DNA of 64,000 nt, taken from Magnetococcales bacterium (GTDB lineage Bacteria; Pseudomonadota; Magnetococcia; Magnetococcales; UBA8363). Below the pieces are notes generated by a model that worked only from the letters and a program-made list of their open reading frames with translations, did no database searches and was not told the origin of the DNA. The translations under genes and the position numbers were made by a program. Location of the stretch: positions 1 through 64,000 of the forward strand of contig PEAK01000004.1 in assembly GCA_002753515.1 (NCBI GenBank), read 5' to 3'. This document shows positions 8,552 through 17,886 of this stretch, piece after piece (position 1 is the stretch's first letter; each line of letters starts with the position of its first letter).

Positions 8552-9040
8552 ATGTCCTATTATCGTAAACACTTCGCAATCATCGAACTGAACGAAAAAG
8601 GGGTACTCACCGCACGGCATGCGTGGAAGCTGGCCTGTTCTCTCCAAGCGGAACTGGCCATTTCCGTAGTGGTGGATTATACTCCCGGATGGGAAGGTGG
8701 CTACGCTCCTTTCCTCACGCCACGACAAATGAAGTCCGAGATCATGAAAGATATTGCCAAACGCCTGGATGCCATGTTGGAGGATATTGGTATTACCGGC
8801 GTCGAACAAATCATTATTGAAGGCCCTGTTCCGCGCAGTATCCTCGAGATTGCCGGGTCATGGGGGGCCGATCTGTTGGTGGTCGGATCCAACGCTTCCT
8901 ACGGGCTCAATCAGGGTGCCAGCGGGATCAGGGCCCTGCGCATGCATGGGTTCTCCATGGATCTGCTGACCCTTAATACCGCCAATGTTGAAACGGGATG
9001 GCGGGGACGTCTGGTTCACGCCTTATCAGGCGTTTTCTGA
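8552..9040 (+). CDS. Universal stress protein (UspA) family
   Basis: A 162-residue alpha/beta protein with the Usp fold. The N-terminus KHFAIIEL is strand 1, and the nucleotide-loop area is ADLLVVGSNASYGLN, where the usual G-x2-G-x9-G(S/T) pattern is only partly kept (GSNASYG...). AAGGAATG precedes the ATG. Adjacent to and probably co-transcribed with the SulP transporter, it may modulate that transporter. The weakened ATP motif makes nucleotide binding uncertain. Confidence 0.75.
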   Translation: MSYYRKHFAIIELNEKGVLTARHAWKLACSLQAELAISVVVDYTPGWEGGYAPFLTPRQMKSEIMKDIAKRLDAMLEDIGITGVEQIIIEGPVPRSILEIAGSWGADLLVVGSNASYGLNQGASGIRALRMHGFSMDLLTLNTANVETGWRGRLVHALSGVF

Positions 9041-9085
9041 TCTCCATGATACTATCGGATATTGTCCCCAGGAGATTATAGATCC

Positions 9086-9775
9086 GTGCGCTTGCTGATC
9101 ATCGAAGACAATCAGGATCTGGCAATCAGTCTCCTGGAATATTTTTCCGAGCATGATCATGTGGTTGATACCGCCGGCGATGGCCTGACGGGTCTGCATC
9201 TGGCGGTGGTCAATGAATATGACGCCATCATCCTCGATATCATGTTACCAGGGATGGATGGTCTTAAACTTTGCCGCAAATTGCGGGAGCAAGCGGGTAA
9301 AACGACCCCGATCCTCATCCTGACCGCACGGGATACCTTGGATGATAAAATCATCGGTCTGGATGCGGGTGCCGATGACTACATGGTCAAACCATTTGCC
9401 CTGCGGGAAGTGGAAGCGCGTTTGCGTTCTATTGTCCGACGTAACCAGCCACAAGGGGTGTTACCAGTATTGACCGTTGGCGATCTGATTTTCGATACGA
9501 CAACTTTTCTGGTTACGCGGGCCAATCAACGCATCGAGCTGCCACCCATTCCGCTCAAATTACTGGAACTTTTGATGCGTCATTCCCCCAAAGTCGTCAG
9601 CAAAAGCGAAATGGAGGCGGCGATTTGGGGGGACGATCCCCCCGACAGCGATGTCCTGAAAACCCATTTGCATGTCCTGCGCAACGCCATCGACAAACCG
9701 TATTCCCGGGATTTGTTGCATACCGTGCGGGGGATCGGTTATCGCCTGGTGGCCGACAGTGCGCCTCTCTCATAG
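9086..9775 (+). CDS. OmpR/PhoB-family response regulator
   Basis: 229 residues from GTG 9086, chosen because AGGAGA lies 10 nt upstream and the receiver then starts MRLLIIEDNQD; the track's TTG 9062 lies before this ribosome site. The receiver has acidic ED, the phospho-acceptor Asp in AIILDIMLPGMDG, Thr in LTARD and Lys in YMVKPF. A winged-helix effector follows (about residues 130-225, VLKTHLHVLRNAIDKP, TVRGIGYRL). The next gene is its cognate kinase, overlapping by 17 nt. Confidence 0.93.
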   Translation: MRLLIIEDNQDLAISLLEYFSEHDHVVDTAGDGLTGLHLAVVNEYDAIILDIMLPGMDGLKLCRKLREQAGKTTPILILTARDTLDDKIIGLDAGADDYMVKPFALREVEARLRSIVRRNQPQGVLPVLTVGDLIFDTTTFLVTRANQRIELPPIPLKLLELLMRHSPKVVSKSEMEAAIWGDDPPDSDVLKTHLHVLRNAIDKPYSRDLLHTVRGIGYRLVADSAPLS

Positions 9776-11060
9776 CTTGCGGACCCGTGTTGCCCTGACC
9801 TTTGCCTGGTTCGGTGCCCTCGGGAGCTTATTGTTGGCGGTGGGCGTCTTTCTTGGTGCCCATGATGTCAGTCGCCGCCTCATGGATGAAACCCTGCGTG
9901 CCGAAATGGATGACTACACGGCGCGACGTGGACGTAATCCCGCTTCCCTACCCCCTGCGACAGTTTCCTTGCTGGGCTTCGTTGACACGCAGCAGAAAAC
10001 AGGAGCGGTTCCTGAAACCATCTCTATCCTCGATCCCGGCCCGGAAAGGAAATCTTTCTATGATATTGTCTATAATAATACCAACTACCGGGTTTTGGTG
10101 AACCGTCTGGGTCAGGACACCTATTATTTACTATTCAACAAGGAACGACAACGGGCCCGGGAGGAGCGCTTCTTTTTCTATCTGTTGTGTTCGCTATTGC
10201 TCGTGACCTCTTTGGCGTCCGTGGCAGGGTGGTGGTTGGCAGGCCGGGTCACGGCACCAATCATTGATCTGGCCCACAAGGTGGCTTCGTCCGACCCCGA
10301 GGATCCCTTGCCAATCCTGGACCCCAAGCGCCAGGGCGATGAAGTGACGTTGATGGCTCAGGCGTTTGACCGTTATATCGGTCGCCTGCGAGCCTTTGGT
10401 GAGCGGGAGCGTGCCTTCATCTCCTATGCCAACCATGAATTTCGTACTCCTCTGGCTGTCATCCGCAGTTGCACCGAACTTCTGTTGGCCGACCAGACCC
10501 TGAATGAACGTCAGCGCCGGCGGGTTGATCGGATCGATCGAGCAGCATGGGAAATGTCCAGTATGTCGGAGGCCCTGCTCCATTTGGCCCGGGAGGAGAA
10601 TGCCAGACCCACCCGTCAGACCCTGTGTGACATGAAACAACTGGTTATGGAAGTTGTTGAAAATTATAGCCGTCTGACCCGGGATCGAACCATTGATGTC
10701 GAAACCCATTGCCATGCGGCTCCGCAACTGGCTGTGGAACGTTCCTTGGCCATGGTGGTGGTAAGTAATTTGATCCGTAACGCCATTACCCATTCCCAGG
10801 GCAACAGGGTACAAATCGTACTGGCAGAGAATCATCTGGAGGTTTCAGACCGGGGGCCTGGCATTGCTAAGGAAGAAATTCCTTTGATTTTTCAGCACTA
10901 TTATCGTGGATCTACCAGTAGTGGCCATGGTATTGGCCTCTCCCTGGTCAAACGTATTTGCGACGTTTATGGCTGGAACGTCAAGATAGAGAGCGGATTT
11001 GGTGAGGGGACCACGGTATATCTCACTTTTCATGCTGCAAACGGAGCAGAGGCGGGGTAA
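9759..11060 (+). CDS. Membrane sensor histidine kinase
   Basis: About 433 residues from GTG 9759, overlapping the response-regulator stop. The track start 9672 lies inside the regulator and is unlikely. Order: TM1 (about 12-33), a periplasmic domain of roughly 110 residues, TM2 (about 145-168), HAMP, HisKA with the phospho-His in NHEFRTPLAVI (an F replaces the more usual L of HELRTPL), then HATPase with an N box (NLIRNAITHS), a G1 box (DRGPGIAKEE) and GHGIGLSLVKRI. The signal sensed cannot be read. The downstream hairpin at 11131 may end this transcript. Confidence 0.92.
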   Translation: MRLSHSLRTRVALTFAWFGALGSLLLAVGVFLGAHDVSRRLMDETLRAEMDDYTARRGRNPASLPPATVSLLGFVDTQQKTGAVPETISILDPGPERKSFYDIVYNNTNYRVLVNRLGQDTYYLLFNKERQRAREERFFFYLLCSLLLVTSLASVAGWWLAGRVTAPIIDLAHKVASSDPEDPLPILDPKRQGDEVTLMAQAFDRYIGRLRAFGERERAFISYANHEFRTPLAVIRSCTELLLADQTLNERQRRRVDRIDRAAWEMSSMSEALLHLAREENARPTRQTLCDMKQLVMEVVENYSRLTRDRTIDVETHCHAAPQLAVERSLAMVVVSNLIRNAITHSQGNRVQIVLAENHLEVSDRGPGIAKEEIPLIFQHYYRGSTSSGHGIGLSLVKRICDVYGWNVKIESGFGEGTTVYLTFHAANGAEAG

Positions 11061-11130
11061 CGGAGGTTTGTCCCCGAGGCAGGAGAACCATTCCAACCTG
11101 TTGTAGTGACAGGTTCGGGTTGTCGGTTCT

Positions 11131-11169
11131 GGATTCCCGCCCTCGCAAACTGTGTCAGGGCGGGAATCC
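11131..11169. terminator. Perfect 13-bp stem between convergent genes, likely bidirectional terminator
   Basis: GGATTCCCGCCCT and its exact complement AGGGCGGGAATCC flank a 13-nt loop between the histidine kinase and transketolase ends. No long T run follows on either strand. The outer bases resemble the inner hairpin of the window's 150-bp repeat (GGATTCCCGC), so it may instead be a repeat relic. Confidence 0.5.
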
Positions 11170-11184
11170 GAAAAACCCGGGCCA

Positions 11185-13203
11185 TTAGCCCTTTAGTAAC
11201 AGTTTGAGGGCTTTTTCCAATGCAACTTTGACGCTTATACCCAAATTTTCCATGACCAATTTGTAGGGAGCGGAAGCGCCATAGCGGTTGAGGCCGACAA
11301 CTTCACCACGGTTACCGACCCATTCGCGCCATCCCAACGAGACACCGGCCTCAATAGCCAGGCGAGAATGGATGTGACTGGGGATGACCTCCTCCTGGTA
11401 CGATTCCGGTTGCTCACGAAACAATTCCCAGGACGGCATGGAAACGACGCGAATGTGCTTGTGGCCGAGTTTGGCCAATTCCTGCTTGGTTTCCATGGCC
11501 AGATGGACTTCGGAACCGCTGGCCAGGATGATGAGTTTGGGCTCGCCGTCACAGTTGTCGAGGATGTAGGCCCCTTTGGCTACCATCTCCCGTGAACGTT
11601 CGGTCAACACCGGGACGGCTTGGCGGGTCAGGCACAGCGCGACCGGTTTTTTGTTGGCGATGGCAACTCTCCAGGCCCCAGCCGTTTCAAAAGCGTCTGC
11701 CGGTCTGAGAGTTGTCAAGTGGGGGATCAACCTCAGGCTCATGACATGTTCGATGGGTTGGTGCGTAGGCCCGTCTTCACCAACACCGATGCTGTCGTGG
11801 CTCAGAATAAAGATGGTATGCGTCCCCATCACTGCGGCCATACGGATAGACCCACGCATGTAGTCGGAAAAGACCAGGAAGGTGCCGCAAAAGGCGACCG
11901 TCCCGCCGTGTCTGGCGATACCATTGGTGATGGCCCCCATGGCATGTTCACGGATACCGAAATGGATATAGCGATCATCGGAATCCCAAATCCAGGTTTG
12001 GTTGGAATCGGTCAGGTCGGCAGAGCCGCCGATCATGGCGGGCAAGCGACGCGCAATGGCGTTGAGAGCCTTGCCAGAGGCTTGCCGGGTAGTGACCATG
12101 GTGCCACCAAAATCGATGCGGTTCAGCCCCTGGTCCCAACCATCGGGGAGGCGACCGGCCAACCAGTCTTGCAGCTTTTGCGCTTCCTGGGGAAAGCGGG
12201 AAGCGAAAGCTCCCATGCGCGCCTCCCACTCGGCCATATATTCCCGACCGCGCTTAACCATCTTTCGACAGTGCTGCAAGGCTTCCGGAGGAACATGAAA
12301 AGGTGTCTCTGGCCAGTTATAAAATTTGCGGGTAATGGCTTGGTCCACCGGACCCAGTGGGGCGCCATGGCTGGCGCTGGTTCCCGCCTTGGGAGAGCCG
12401 TAGCCGATTTGCGTGCGTACCATGATCAGGGAGGGACGCTCCTCTTCGGCCTGGGCCAGACGTACCGCCCGCTCGATGGCTTCCATGTCTTCGCCGTTGT
12501 CAACTCTCAGTACCTGCCATTGGTAGGCTTCATAACGGGCTTTGACATCCTCGCTGAAGGAAAGGCTGGTGGGTCCATCGATGGTGACACCGTTATCGTC
12601 GTAGAGGTAGATCAGTTTGCCCAGGCACAGGTGTCCCGCCAGGGAAGCGGCTTCGCAACCCAGACCCACCATGAGGTCGCCGTCGGAAACGATGGCGTAG
12701 GTGAAATGATCGACGATGGGAAGGAATTCCTGGCGATTAAAATTTTGTGCCAAATAGCGTTCGGCAATAGCCATGCCCACGCCCATGGCAAAACCTTGTC
12801 CCAGGGGGCCGGTTGTTGTTTCAACACCGGGCGTGACCCCGAATTCAGGGTGTCCCGGGGTGCGACTGCCCCATTGACGAAATTGTTTCAGTTCATCCAA
12901 TTCCAGGCCAAAGCCGGTCATGTACAGGAGACCGTACAGCAGGGCTGAGCCATGACCCGGGGAAAGGATGAAACGGTCGCGGTCGGGCCATTCCGGATTT
13001 TCAGGATTGTAGCGCATGATCCGGGACCACAGGACATAGGCCATGGGGGCGGCCCCCAAGGGCATTCCTGGATGCCCGGAACGCGCCTGTTCCACCTGAT
13101 CAGCAGCCAACATGCGCAGGGTCGTGACGCAGAGGCGATCCAGTTCGGTATAAGCGGGTGGGGGGAGGTCAGTTGCGACGGCGTGGGAAGGTTTGACTTT
13201 CAT
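11185..13203 (-). CDS. tkt: Transketolase
   Basis: About 672 residues from ATG 13203 (MKVKPSHAV...). The track's 719-residue version carries an N-terminal extension not typical of the family. This thiamine-diphosphate enzyme transfers two-carbon units in the pentose-phosphate pathway. Conserved parts are [32 protein letters not shown], the ThDP motif GDG-like [19 protein letters not shown] with the Asn at [12 protein letters not shown], and [18 protein letters not shown]. The C-terminal domain is intact. Its start overlaps a 14-codon upstream ORF (ATGA), described separately. Confidence 0.96.
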   Translation of the reverse strand: MKVKPSHAVATDLPPPAYTELDRLCVTTLRMLAADQVEQARSGHPGMPLGAAPMAYVLWSRIMRYNPENPEWPDRDRFILSPGHGSALLYGLLYMTGFGLELDELKQFRQWGSRTPGHPEFGVTPGVETTTGPLGQGFAMGVGMAIAERYLAQNFNRQEFLPIVDHFTYAIVSDGDLMVGLGCEAASLAGHLCLGKLIYLYDDNGVTIDGPTSLSFSEDVKARYEAYQWQVLRVDNGEDMEAIERAVRLAQAEEERPSLIMVRTQIGYGSPKAGTSASHGAPLGPVDQAITRKFYNWPETPFHVPPEALQHCRKMVKRGREYMAEWEARMGAFASRFPQEAQKLQDWLAGRLPDGWDQGLNRIDFGGTMVTTRQASGKALNAIARRLPAMIGGSADLTDSNQTWIWDSDDRYIHFGIREHAMGAITNGIARHGGTVAFCGTFLVFSDYMRGSIRMAAVMGTHTIFILSHDSIGVGEDGPTHQPIEHVMSLRLIPHLTTLRPADAFETAGAWRVAIANKKPVALCLTRQAVPVLTERSREMVAKGAYILDNCDGEPKLIILASGSEVHLAMETKQELAKLGHKHIRVVSMPSWELFREQPESYQEEVIPSHIHSRLAIEAGVSLGWREWVGNRGEVVGLNRYGASAPYKLVMENLGISVKVALEKALKLLLKG

Positions 13204-13244
13204 TTTTGATCCAAAACAATCTGTAGAATCGTCGTTTTTAACAT
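13200..13244 (-). CDS. Possible 14-codon leader ORF overlapping the tkt start
   Basis: ATG TTA AAA ACG ... CAA AAA TGA encodes [22 protein letters not shown] lies seven nt upstream. Its TGA overlaps the tkt ATG (ATGA), while tkt itself has only a weak ribosome site. This looks like a coupling or leader peptide. It could also be chance. Confidence 0.35.
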   Translation of the reverse strand: MLKTTILQIVLDQK

Positions 13245-13569
13245 GAGGGGTTCCTCTCTTAAGGATGCCTTGACACGTCTGGTGTGCATACCAATCTCTT
13301 GCCAAGGGCATCCACGACAGGAAACGATCATACTCCGGCATCATGGCCGTTGGTCGAAAAAAGGTTCAACGTAACCCAAATATTCTTGGTAGGTCCAGGT
13401 TAGAAATGATGTGTCGCTTTTTTTTTTTGTGTTGCTGGATACCGGGGCCGTCTGCATGTGTCAGCGAATGCGAGGAGAAGTGATGCAGGGGGCTTTGCGC
13501 AACAAATTTTCTCTTGAATGATTGGCACCCCTTCAATAATGTGGAAATAATGTTTACAGTAGTGACGCC

Positions 13570-14496
13570 ATGTTTCGTGCCCAAAACATACCGATCCATC
13601 TTGAGTCTGATTTCCGCTATTGCCGGGAGATCGCACGTAAAACGTCCGATCAACACTCCCTGGGATCCCTGCTGGTCCCGCGCAAGCTGCGCCCTTTTCT
13701 GTATGCCATATTTGCCTTCGCCAAAACCGCAGATGATTTTACCGGCCTGCCTGGACGCGACGATTCTGTGAAACTTCGCCTGTTGGATGATTGGTCGCGT
13801 CGCCTGCTGCAGGCGGAATCGGGAGAGCCGGATCATCCCACGTTTCGGGCCTTGGCTCACACACTGGATGTCACGGCCCTGCCATCGATCTATCTGCATG
13901 AGCTGTTGATCGCGTGTCGTATGAACGTGACCAACAAGCGTTACGACAGCATTAACGAATTGGAAGAGTATTGTCGGTATGCGGCCAATCCCATAGGTCG
14001 AATTGTCCTGCATCTTGCCGATGAGGTCATTCCAGAACCGCGTCAGCCAACGCCGGTCAAGATTCGTTTTTCCGATGCCATTTGCACCGGAATGATGCTG
14101 ACCCATCTTTGGCAAAATCTGGGTCAGGATCCCTGGAGTGGTCGGCCCCTTTATCTCCCTGTCGAGGAAATGCAGCGTTTTGGTGTCACCGAGGAGATGA
14201 TTCTGGCACGGCGCTTCACACCCGTGATGGGTGACCTCATGTTGTTTCTGGTCGCGGAAACGCGCCAATTGTTCGACTATGGCCAACAATTGCTCGACAT
14301 GGTGCAATGGCCGATTCGCCTGGAGCTGGCCGCCATGTTGGAACAGGGGCGGGCGATTTTGGATAAAATTGAGGAAAACGGGGGTAATACATTGCGCTTT
14401 AGACCGCAACTCTCTCCCTGGACCCGAGCCAGTTGTCTGTGGCGGGCTTTCAGTCGTTCCACCTCATCGTCCGCTTCCAATAATCAGGATTGGTAA
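13570..14496 (+). CDS. hpnC: HpnC-like squalene/phytoene synthase family protein
   Basis: A 308-residue trans-isoprenyl diphosphate synthase head-to-head family member, closest in pattern to HpnC (hydroxysqualene synthase of the HpnCDE hopanoid route): SLLVPRKLRPFLYAIFAFAKTADDF, then YCRYAANPIGRIVLHL and LWQNLGQDPWSGRPLYLP. The first Asp-rich motif, normally DDxxD, reads DDFTG, and the second reads QNLGQD, so metal binding may be altered. A second family member lies convergent downstream. No hpnE or squalene-hopene cyclase is in the window. The symbol rests on pattern, not a search. Confidence 0.75.
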   Translation: MFRAQNIPIHLESDFRYCREIARKTSDQHSLGSLLVPRKLRPFLYAIFAFAKTADDFTGLPGRDDSVKLRLLDDWSRRLLQAESGEPDHPTFRALAHTLDVTALPSIYLHELLIACRMNVTNKRYDSINELEEYCRYAANPIGRIVLHLADEVIPEPRQPTPVKIRFSDAICTGMMLTHLWQNLGQDPWSGRPLYLPVEEMQRFGVTEEMILARRFTPVMGDLMLFLVAETRQLFDYGQQLLDMVQWPIRLELAAMLEQGRAILDKIEENGGNTLRFRPQLSPWTRASCLWRAFSRSTSSSASNNQDW

Positions 14497-14501
14497 GTGC
14501 G

Positions 14502-14528
14502 GCGTCTTCCTTGAGAGACGCTGTTTCT
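14502..14528. terminator. Short hairpin between convergent synthase genes
   Basis: GCGTCT and AGACGC form a six-bp stem around an eight-nt loop, followed by CTGTTTCTT on the plus strand. A weak candidate terminator shared by the two converging genes. Confidence 0.4.
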
Positions 14529-14530
14529 TG

Positions 14531-15409
14531 TCATTCCTTGGCAGAATGCGCCAGCATCTCGTCACAATGGCTGGTGTAGTGATGGACGAGTTTTTTAAGG
14601 ATTTGTCTCTCCAGGAAGGGCAGGGAAATGTCACGCATCAAGGGATCCATGCCACGGTCACGGCATGCCTTGGCCTGATCGAGTAACAGGCGTCTGAGTG
14701 GCGCGATGCGTTGTGGTTCCGTATGAATCCATTGCGCCAGGAGAGCTTTGTCGAGACCGGCATCCCGAAGTATATCCTCGGGGATGGTGACCAACTGCGG
14801 GGATCGCGCCACATCGTGGGCCAGGTCACGAAGGATGTGAATCAAATAACAAAAAATGGCCATATCTCGAACTTTCTCGCGATAAAAATCGATGCTTTCC
14901 GGGGTGGTATAACGACCGTCACGGAAGCGGCACGCGAGTATGTAGGCAAAAACGGCAGCGGGGGCTACGGTCGCTCCCTCAGAGTACGCCAAAAAATCAT
15001 CCCAGGTTTTCAGGGGACGTTTCTCAATATCGGCACGCATGGCATCGGCCAGGGCTCTCCAAGGCCACTCTCCAAGGTTGGACCGGCCCACTGTATGATC
15101 GAGGGCGGTAAATACCAAAGGTTCGTAAGCGTCTGCTGACGATTGAAATGCGCCATTGGCGGCATCACATGCCTGGGCTTGCCAACGTTCGACGCGACTG
15201 TGGAGGAGTGCCGCCATGTTTGGGTCTTGCGACCCGGTATCCTGATCGTGTTCGTCCACCAGATCATCCACCAGACGCATGGCGGCATAGGCTGCTAAAA
15301 AAAGTCTCCTTTTGGCCTGGGGAAACAATCGAGAAACCTGAAACAGGGGGGACTGGTTTTGCGCAGCGATCTGGAAACATCTGTCGAAAGGTTTTGTGTC
15401 CATGGCCAT
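14531..15409 (-). CDS. Squalene/phytoene synthase family protein
   Basis: A 292-residue family member with an intact first Asp-rich motif (MRLVDDLVDE) and second motif (LRDLAHD). AYSEGATVAPAAVFAYI corresponds to the conserved helix between them. The reaction would be head-to-head condensation of farnesyl or geranylgeranyl diphosphate to squalene- or phytoene-type products. It might act with the neighbouring HpnC-like protein, but I do not see a clear HpnD signature. ATG 15403 (MDTKPF) is an alternative start. Confidence 0.8.
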   Translation of the reverse strand: MAMDTKPFDRCFQIAAQNQSPLFQVSRLFPQAKRRLFLAAYAAMRLVDDLVDEHDQDTGSQDPNMAALLHSRVERWQAQACDAANGAFQSSADAYEPLVFTALDHTVGRSNLGEWPWRALADAMRADIEKRPLKTWDDFLAYSEGATVAPAAVFAYILACRFRDGRYTTPESIDFYREKVRDMAIFCYLIHILRDLAHDVARSPQLVTIPEDILRDAGLDKALLAQWIHTEPQRIAPLRRLLLDQAKACRDRGMDPLMRDISLPFLERQILKKLVHHYTSHCDEMLAHSAKE

Positions 15410-15464
15410 GGAGTTATGAACGATGAGGGGTCCCGGGGATCACAAGATTGGCCTTTCTTCAGGA

Positions 15465-16466
15465 TTAAGGCTGGGCGGGATGCGGGTCGGGGAGAAAACG
15501 ATCCCGGAGAAAAAACATCATCAAGCCCGGCAGTGTAGCTAGAATGGTAAAAAGTCGGTTAATCAAAAAGACGGTACCAAAAGAGGCGGCTATTTGGTCC
15601 GGCATCAACCATTGACAAATCTGGTCGAAGGCGGCTTCGCCCACGCCGAGGCCTCCCGGGGAAACAGGGAGAATATTGGCGATCCAGGACCAGGGTGTTG
15701 CCAGGAAAAAATTATGCTCGGGAAAGTGGATGGACAGATTGAACGCGATCCATAAAAAAGATCCCACGGCAATACATTGTCCCATCAGAGAAATCAGGAT
15801 GGCAGCAAAAACATATTTTTTCCTTGAATGGAAATAATGGGCAAACTGTTCAACCAAAAGGAATATCTTGTTTAATTGGCTTCCAGTGTTTCCTTTGATC
15901 CAATCGGGCAAGTGGTGGGTACGGCGCATCAGCCACAGCACGAAAATGGTTATTGGCGGGGCAGCGCCAACCAGGGAGAGGGTGGAGTAGGCCAACAAGA
16001 GGAGAGGAGGAGATGCTTTCACCTGGTCAAAATACAGTATCGAGGATGTTCCGGCGATCAAAAGCATGGAATACAGCCCTAAAAAACGATCCATGATGAT
16101 GGTCAATACGGTTTTTCCTCTATGGGAGCCGGAACGTTTCAGCACGAAGGCGATGCGCAATGCATCGCCCCCAATGCCGCCTGGGATAAAATTATTAAAG
16201 AAAACAGTAATGTAGGTTAGATTATGGGCAAAATGCAATGGTAACGAGACGCCCTGTCCCTTGAGGAGCAGATACCAGCGAACTGCGGATGATGAGACTA
16301 ATGTTATATTGCACAGGACGCCGATAGCAATGACCATAGGGGCCAGGGTTCCTTCCAGAATCAGCCCCCAATTCAGCTTGCCACTTTTAAAGAGCCAAAA
16401 CATGACGGCACCGGCAACAAGAAGCTTTACAACTGGGAAGAGCCAGCGGGGCAAAAAATTTTTCAT
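15465..16466 (-). CDS. Lysylphosphatidylglycerol synthase TM region / UPF0104-type membrane protein
   Basis: A 333-residue integral membrane protein with about eight hydrophobic segments. Family marks are FNNFIPGGIGGDALRI and ILPVSPGGLGVGEAAF, seen in the flippase-like domain of MprF and in free-standing UPF0104 proteins. Free-standing members are often found beside lipid or hopanoid genes, and here it lies 54 nt downstream of the start of a squalene/phytoene synthase-family gene on the same strand. A role in moving or anchoring a lipid is inference. Confidence 0.85.
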   Translation of the reverse strand: MKNFLPRWLFPVVKLLVAGAVMFWLFKSGKLNWGLILEGTLAPMVIAIGVLCNITLVSSSAVRWYLLLKGQGVSLPLHFAHNLTYITVFFNNFIPGGIGGDALRIAFVLKRSGSHRGKTVLTIIMDRFLGLYSMLLIAGTSSILYFDQVKASPPLLLLAYSTLSLVGAAPPITIFVLWLMRRTHHLPDWIKGNTGSQLNKIFLLVEQFAHYFHSRKKYVFAAILISLMGQCIAVGSFLWIAFNLSIHFPEHNFFLATPWSWIANILPVSPGGLGVGEAAFDQICQWLMPDQIAASFGTVFLINRLFTILATLPGLMMFFLRDRFLPDPHPAQP

Positions 16467-16568
16467 GGTATGGGATTCTCAGACATTATGCAGAAGGTCG
16501 CCGTTTTCAAGGTGCTTGTTTCCCGATCTTTTAAACTTGGCTTGAAGGTGGTGACCAGGGAAAAACGA

Positions 16569-16997
16569 TCAACGCAAGGTTTTCAACCAGGCAACCAAGT
16601 CGCGACGATTCGCTGCACTGTCCATGCCATCAAAGGCAAACGGGTGTTCAACAGTATGTTGGGCCATGCGGATTTGCGGAATAAACAATCCCGGATTGGC
16701 CAGGAAGCGTTCGAGATTGTCCTCGCTCCAAACAATGGGATTCGCACGGACATGATTCAGAAAAGGGCCGCTGTAGGGAAAGTCCACGGATCCTGCTGGT
16801 CGGTTGACGATGCCCCACAAATAAGGTCCTTTCTCGTTTTTCATGGCCCGGGTCAGATCGTGACAGACATTGCAATTGTTTTTTGCCAAACGTTCGCCAA
16901 TCTGGAGATCGGCACGAGAACGGATCCAGAAACCCGCAGCAACGACCAGCAAAGCCAAACTGATCAGGCCTACGACAAGGCTACGCCACTTTTTCAC
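16569..16997 (-). CDS. Membrane-anchored class I cytochrome c
   Basis: About 142 residues from GTG 16997, chosen because AGAGGGGA lies eight nt upstream; the track start at 17060 adds an unconvincing leader. One N-terminal hydrophobic anchor (SLVVGLISLALLVVAAGFW) is followed by a haem-binding CNVCH. A candidate distal Met lies in IRMAQH or FDGMDS. It resembles class I c-type cytochromes (KGPYLWGIVNRPAG is a known stretch). It would act in periplasmic electron transfer. Partner not evident. Confidence 0.85.
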   Translation of the reverse strand: MKKWRSLVVGLISLALLVVAAGFWIRSRADLQIGERLAKNNCNVCHDLTRAMKNEKGPYLWGIVNRPAGSVDFPYSGPFLNHVRANPIVWSEDNLERFLANPGLFIPQIRMAQHTVEHPFAFDGMDSAANRRDLVAWLKTLR

Positions 16998-17103
16998 CAG
17001 GTTTTCCCCTCTTTTCGGTGTGTCACAAGCCGTCCCCCCCCGAATTATTGACGCTACCAAACGTGGGAGTATGCCATGAAATCGGATTGGGAATAAATGG
17101 CAT

Positions 17104-17784
17104 TTACCATTGCGGGCATTGTTGTTGGGTTTTTTTTAAGTTGCGTGGGTCGTCAAGTCGGGCGTGCTGGGCTTCCAGACGTGTTTTGAGTGCGGAGAGG
17201 AGGGGTCTGGTTTCCTGGTCGATTTTTGTCAGCAACCGTTGTTGGGTTGATTGCGGTGACCGGGTCGGTGTTGGTGGGATAGCGGCGGCAATGGCATGAA
17301 GCTTTTGTTCAATGGATCGTTGCATGAGCTGTCCCTCGCGGTTGAGTATGGCGACATGGGCGTTTTCATGGCTGAGAGTGGCTTGGTAGGGGCATGTCCC
17401 CGGTTGGTAGCGCTGGTCGATGAAAACAGGTGTGGGACCGAAACCGTAATCCAGGGTGATGCTGGCGAGCAGGACGCAGGATTCTTGGCGGTTGCTGCTG
17501 GTGTCGAGTCTGAAACGGGTAACAATCTTCCAATGCAGATTGGATTGGGTCAGGCCTACCGAATGGGTACCAGGTCCTTTCCCAGGGGCCATGGATTCGA
17601 TTTTGCTGCGGGGCAACAGATTGTTGTAACTGGGCTGGGCCGATGTAAAGCGTACCTTGACCGGGACTTCGGGAGATCTTGTTGGACAGGGGTTTGATGC
17701 ATGGTTGGGCGGGGCACCGAAAGCGGGAAACAAGACCATCATGCAGACCGAACTGGCGGCCATGAAGATCTTGATATCAGTCAC
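17104..17784 (-). CDS. Secreted protein with HExxH motif, possible metallopeptidase
   Basis: I start it at GTG 17784, which gives a signal peptide (IFMAASSVCMMVLFPAFGA). The track's 252-residue version begins 26 codons earlier. The centre holds TLSHENAHVAILNREGQL: HENAH fits HExxH, and the helix context recalls DUF922-type putative peptidases, though I cannot confirm the family. A Pro/Thr-rich and helical tail ends the protein with a Gln/Lys-rich stretch. The product is probably periplasmic. Start and function are uncertain. Confidence 0.55.
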   Translation of the reverse strand: MTDIKIFMAASSVCMMVLFPAFGAPPNHASNPCPTRSPEVPVKVRFTSAQPSYNNLLPRSKIESMAPGKGPGTHSVGLTQSNLHWKIVTRFRLDTSSNRQESCVLLASITLDYGFGPTPVFIDQRYQPGTCPYQATLSHENAHVAILNREGQLMQRSIEQKLHAIAAAIPPTPTRSPQSTQQRLLTKIDQETRPLLSALKTRLEAQHARLDDPRNLKKTQQQCPQW

Positions 17785-17886
17785 TATGGATCGTATCGGT
17801 TGCGTTGACACTGAGGTATCAAATTGCGCAGGTTGATTGCAAGAGTGGGTTTTTCTAAACAATGGAATAGCAGTGCATTCAGGTGA

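Noticed and set aside
11620-12948. 442-residue plus-strand ORF opposite transketolase
   Set aside because: It is the antisense shadow of a clear tkt gene; the translation has no domain character and no start signals.
13530-13569. Sigma-54 promoter before hpnC (TTGGCACCCCTTCAATAA)
   Set aside because: The -24 box matches TGGCAC but the -12 position lacks GC (CAATA instead of TTGCA).
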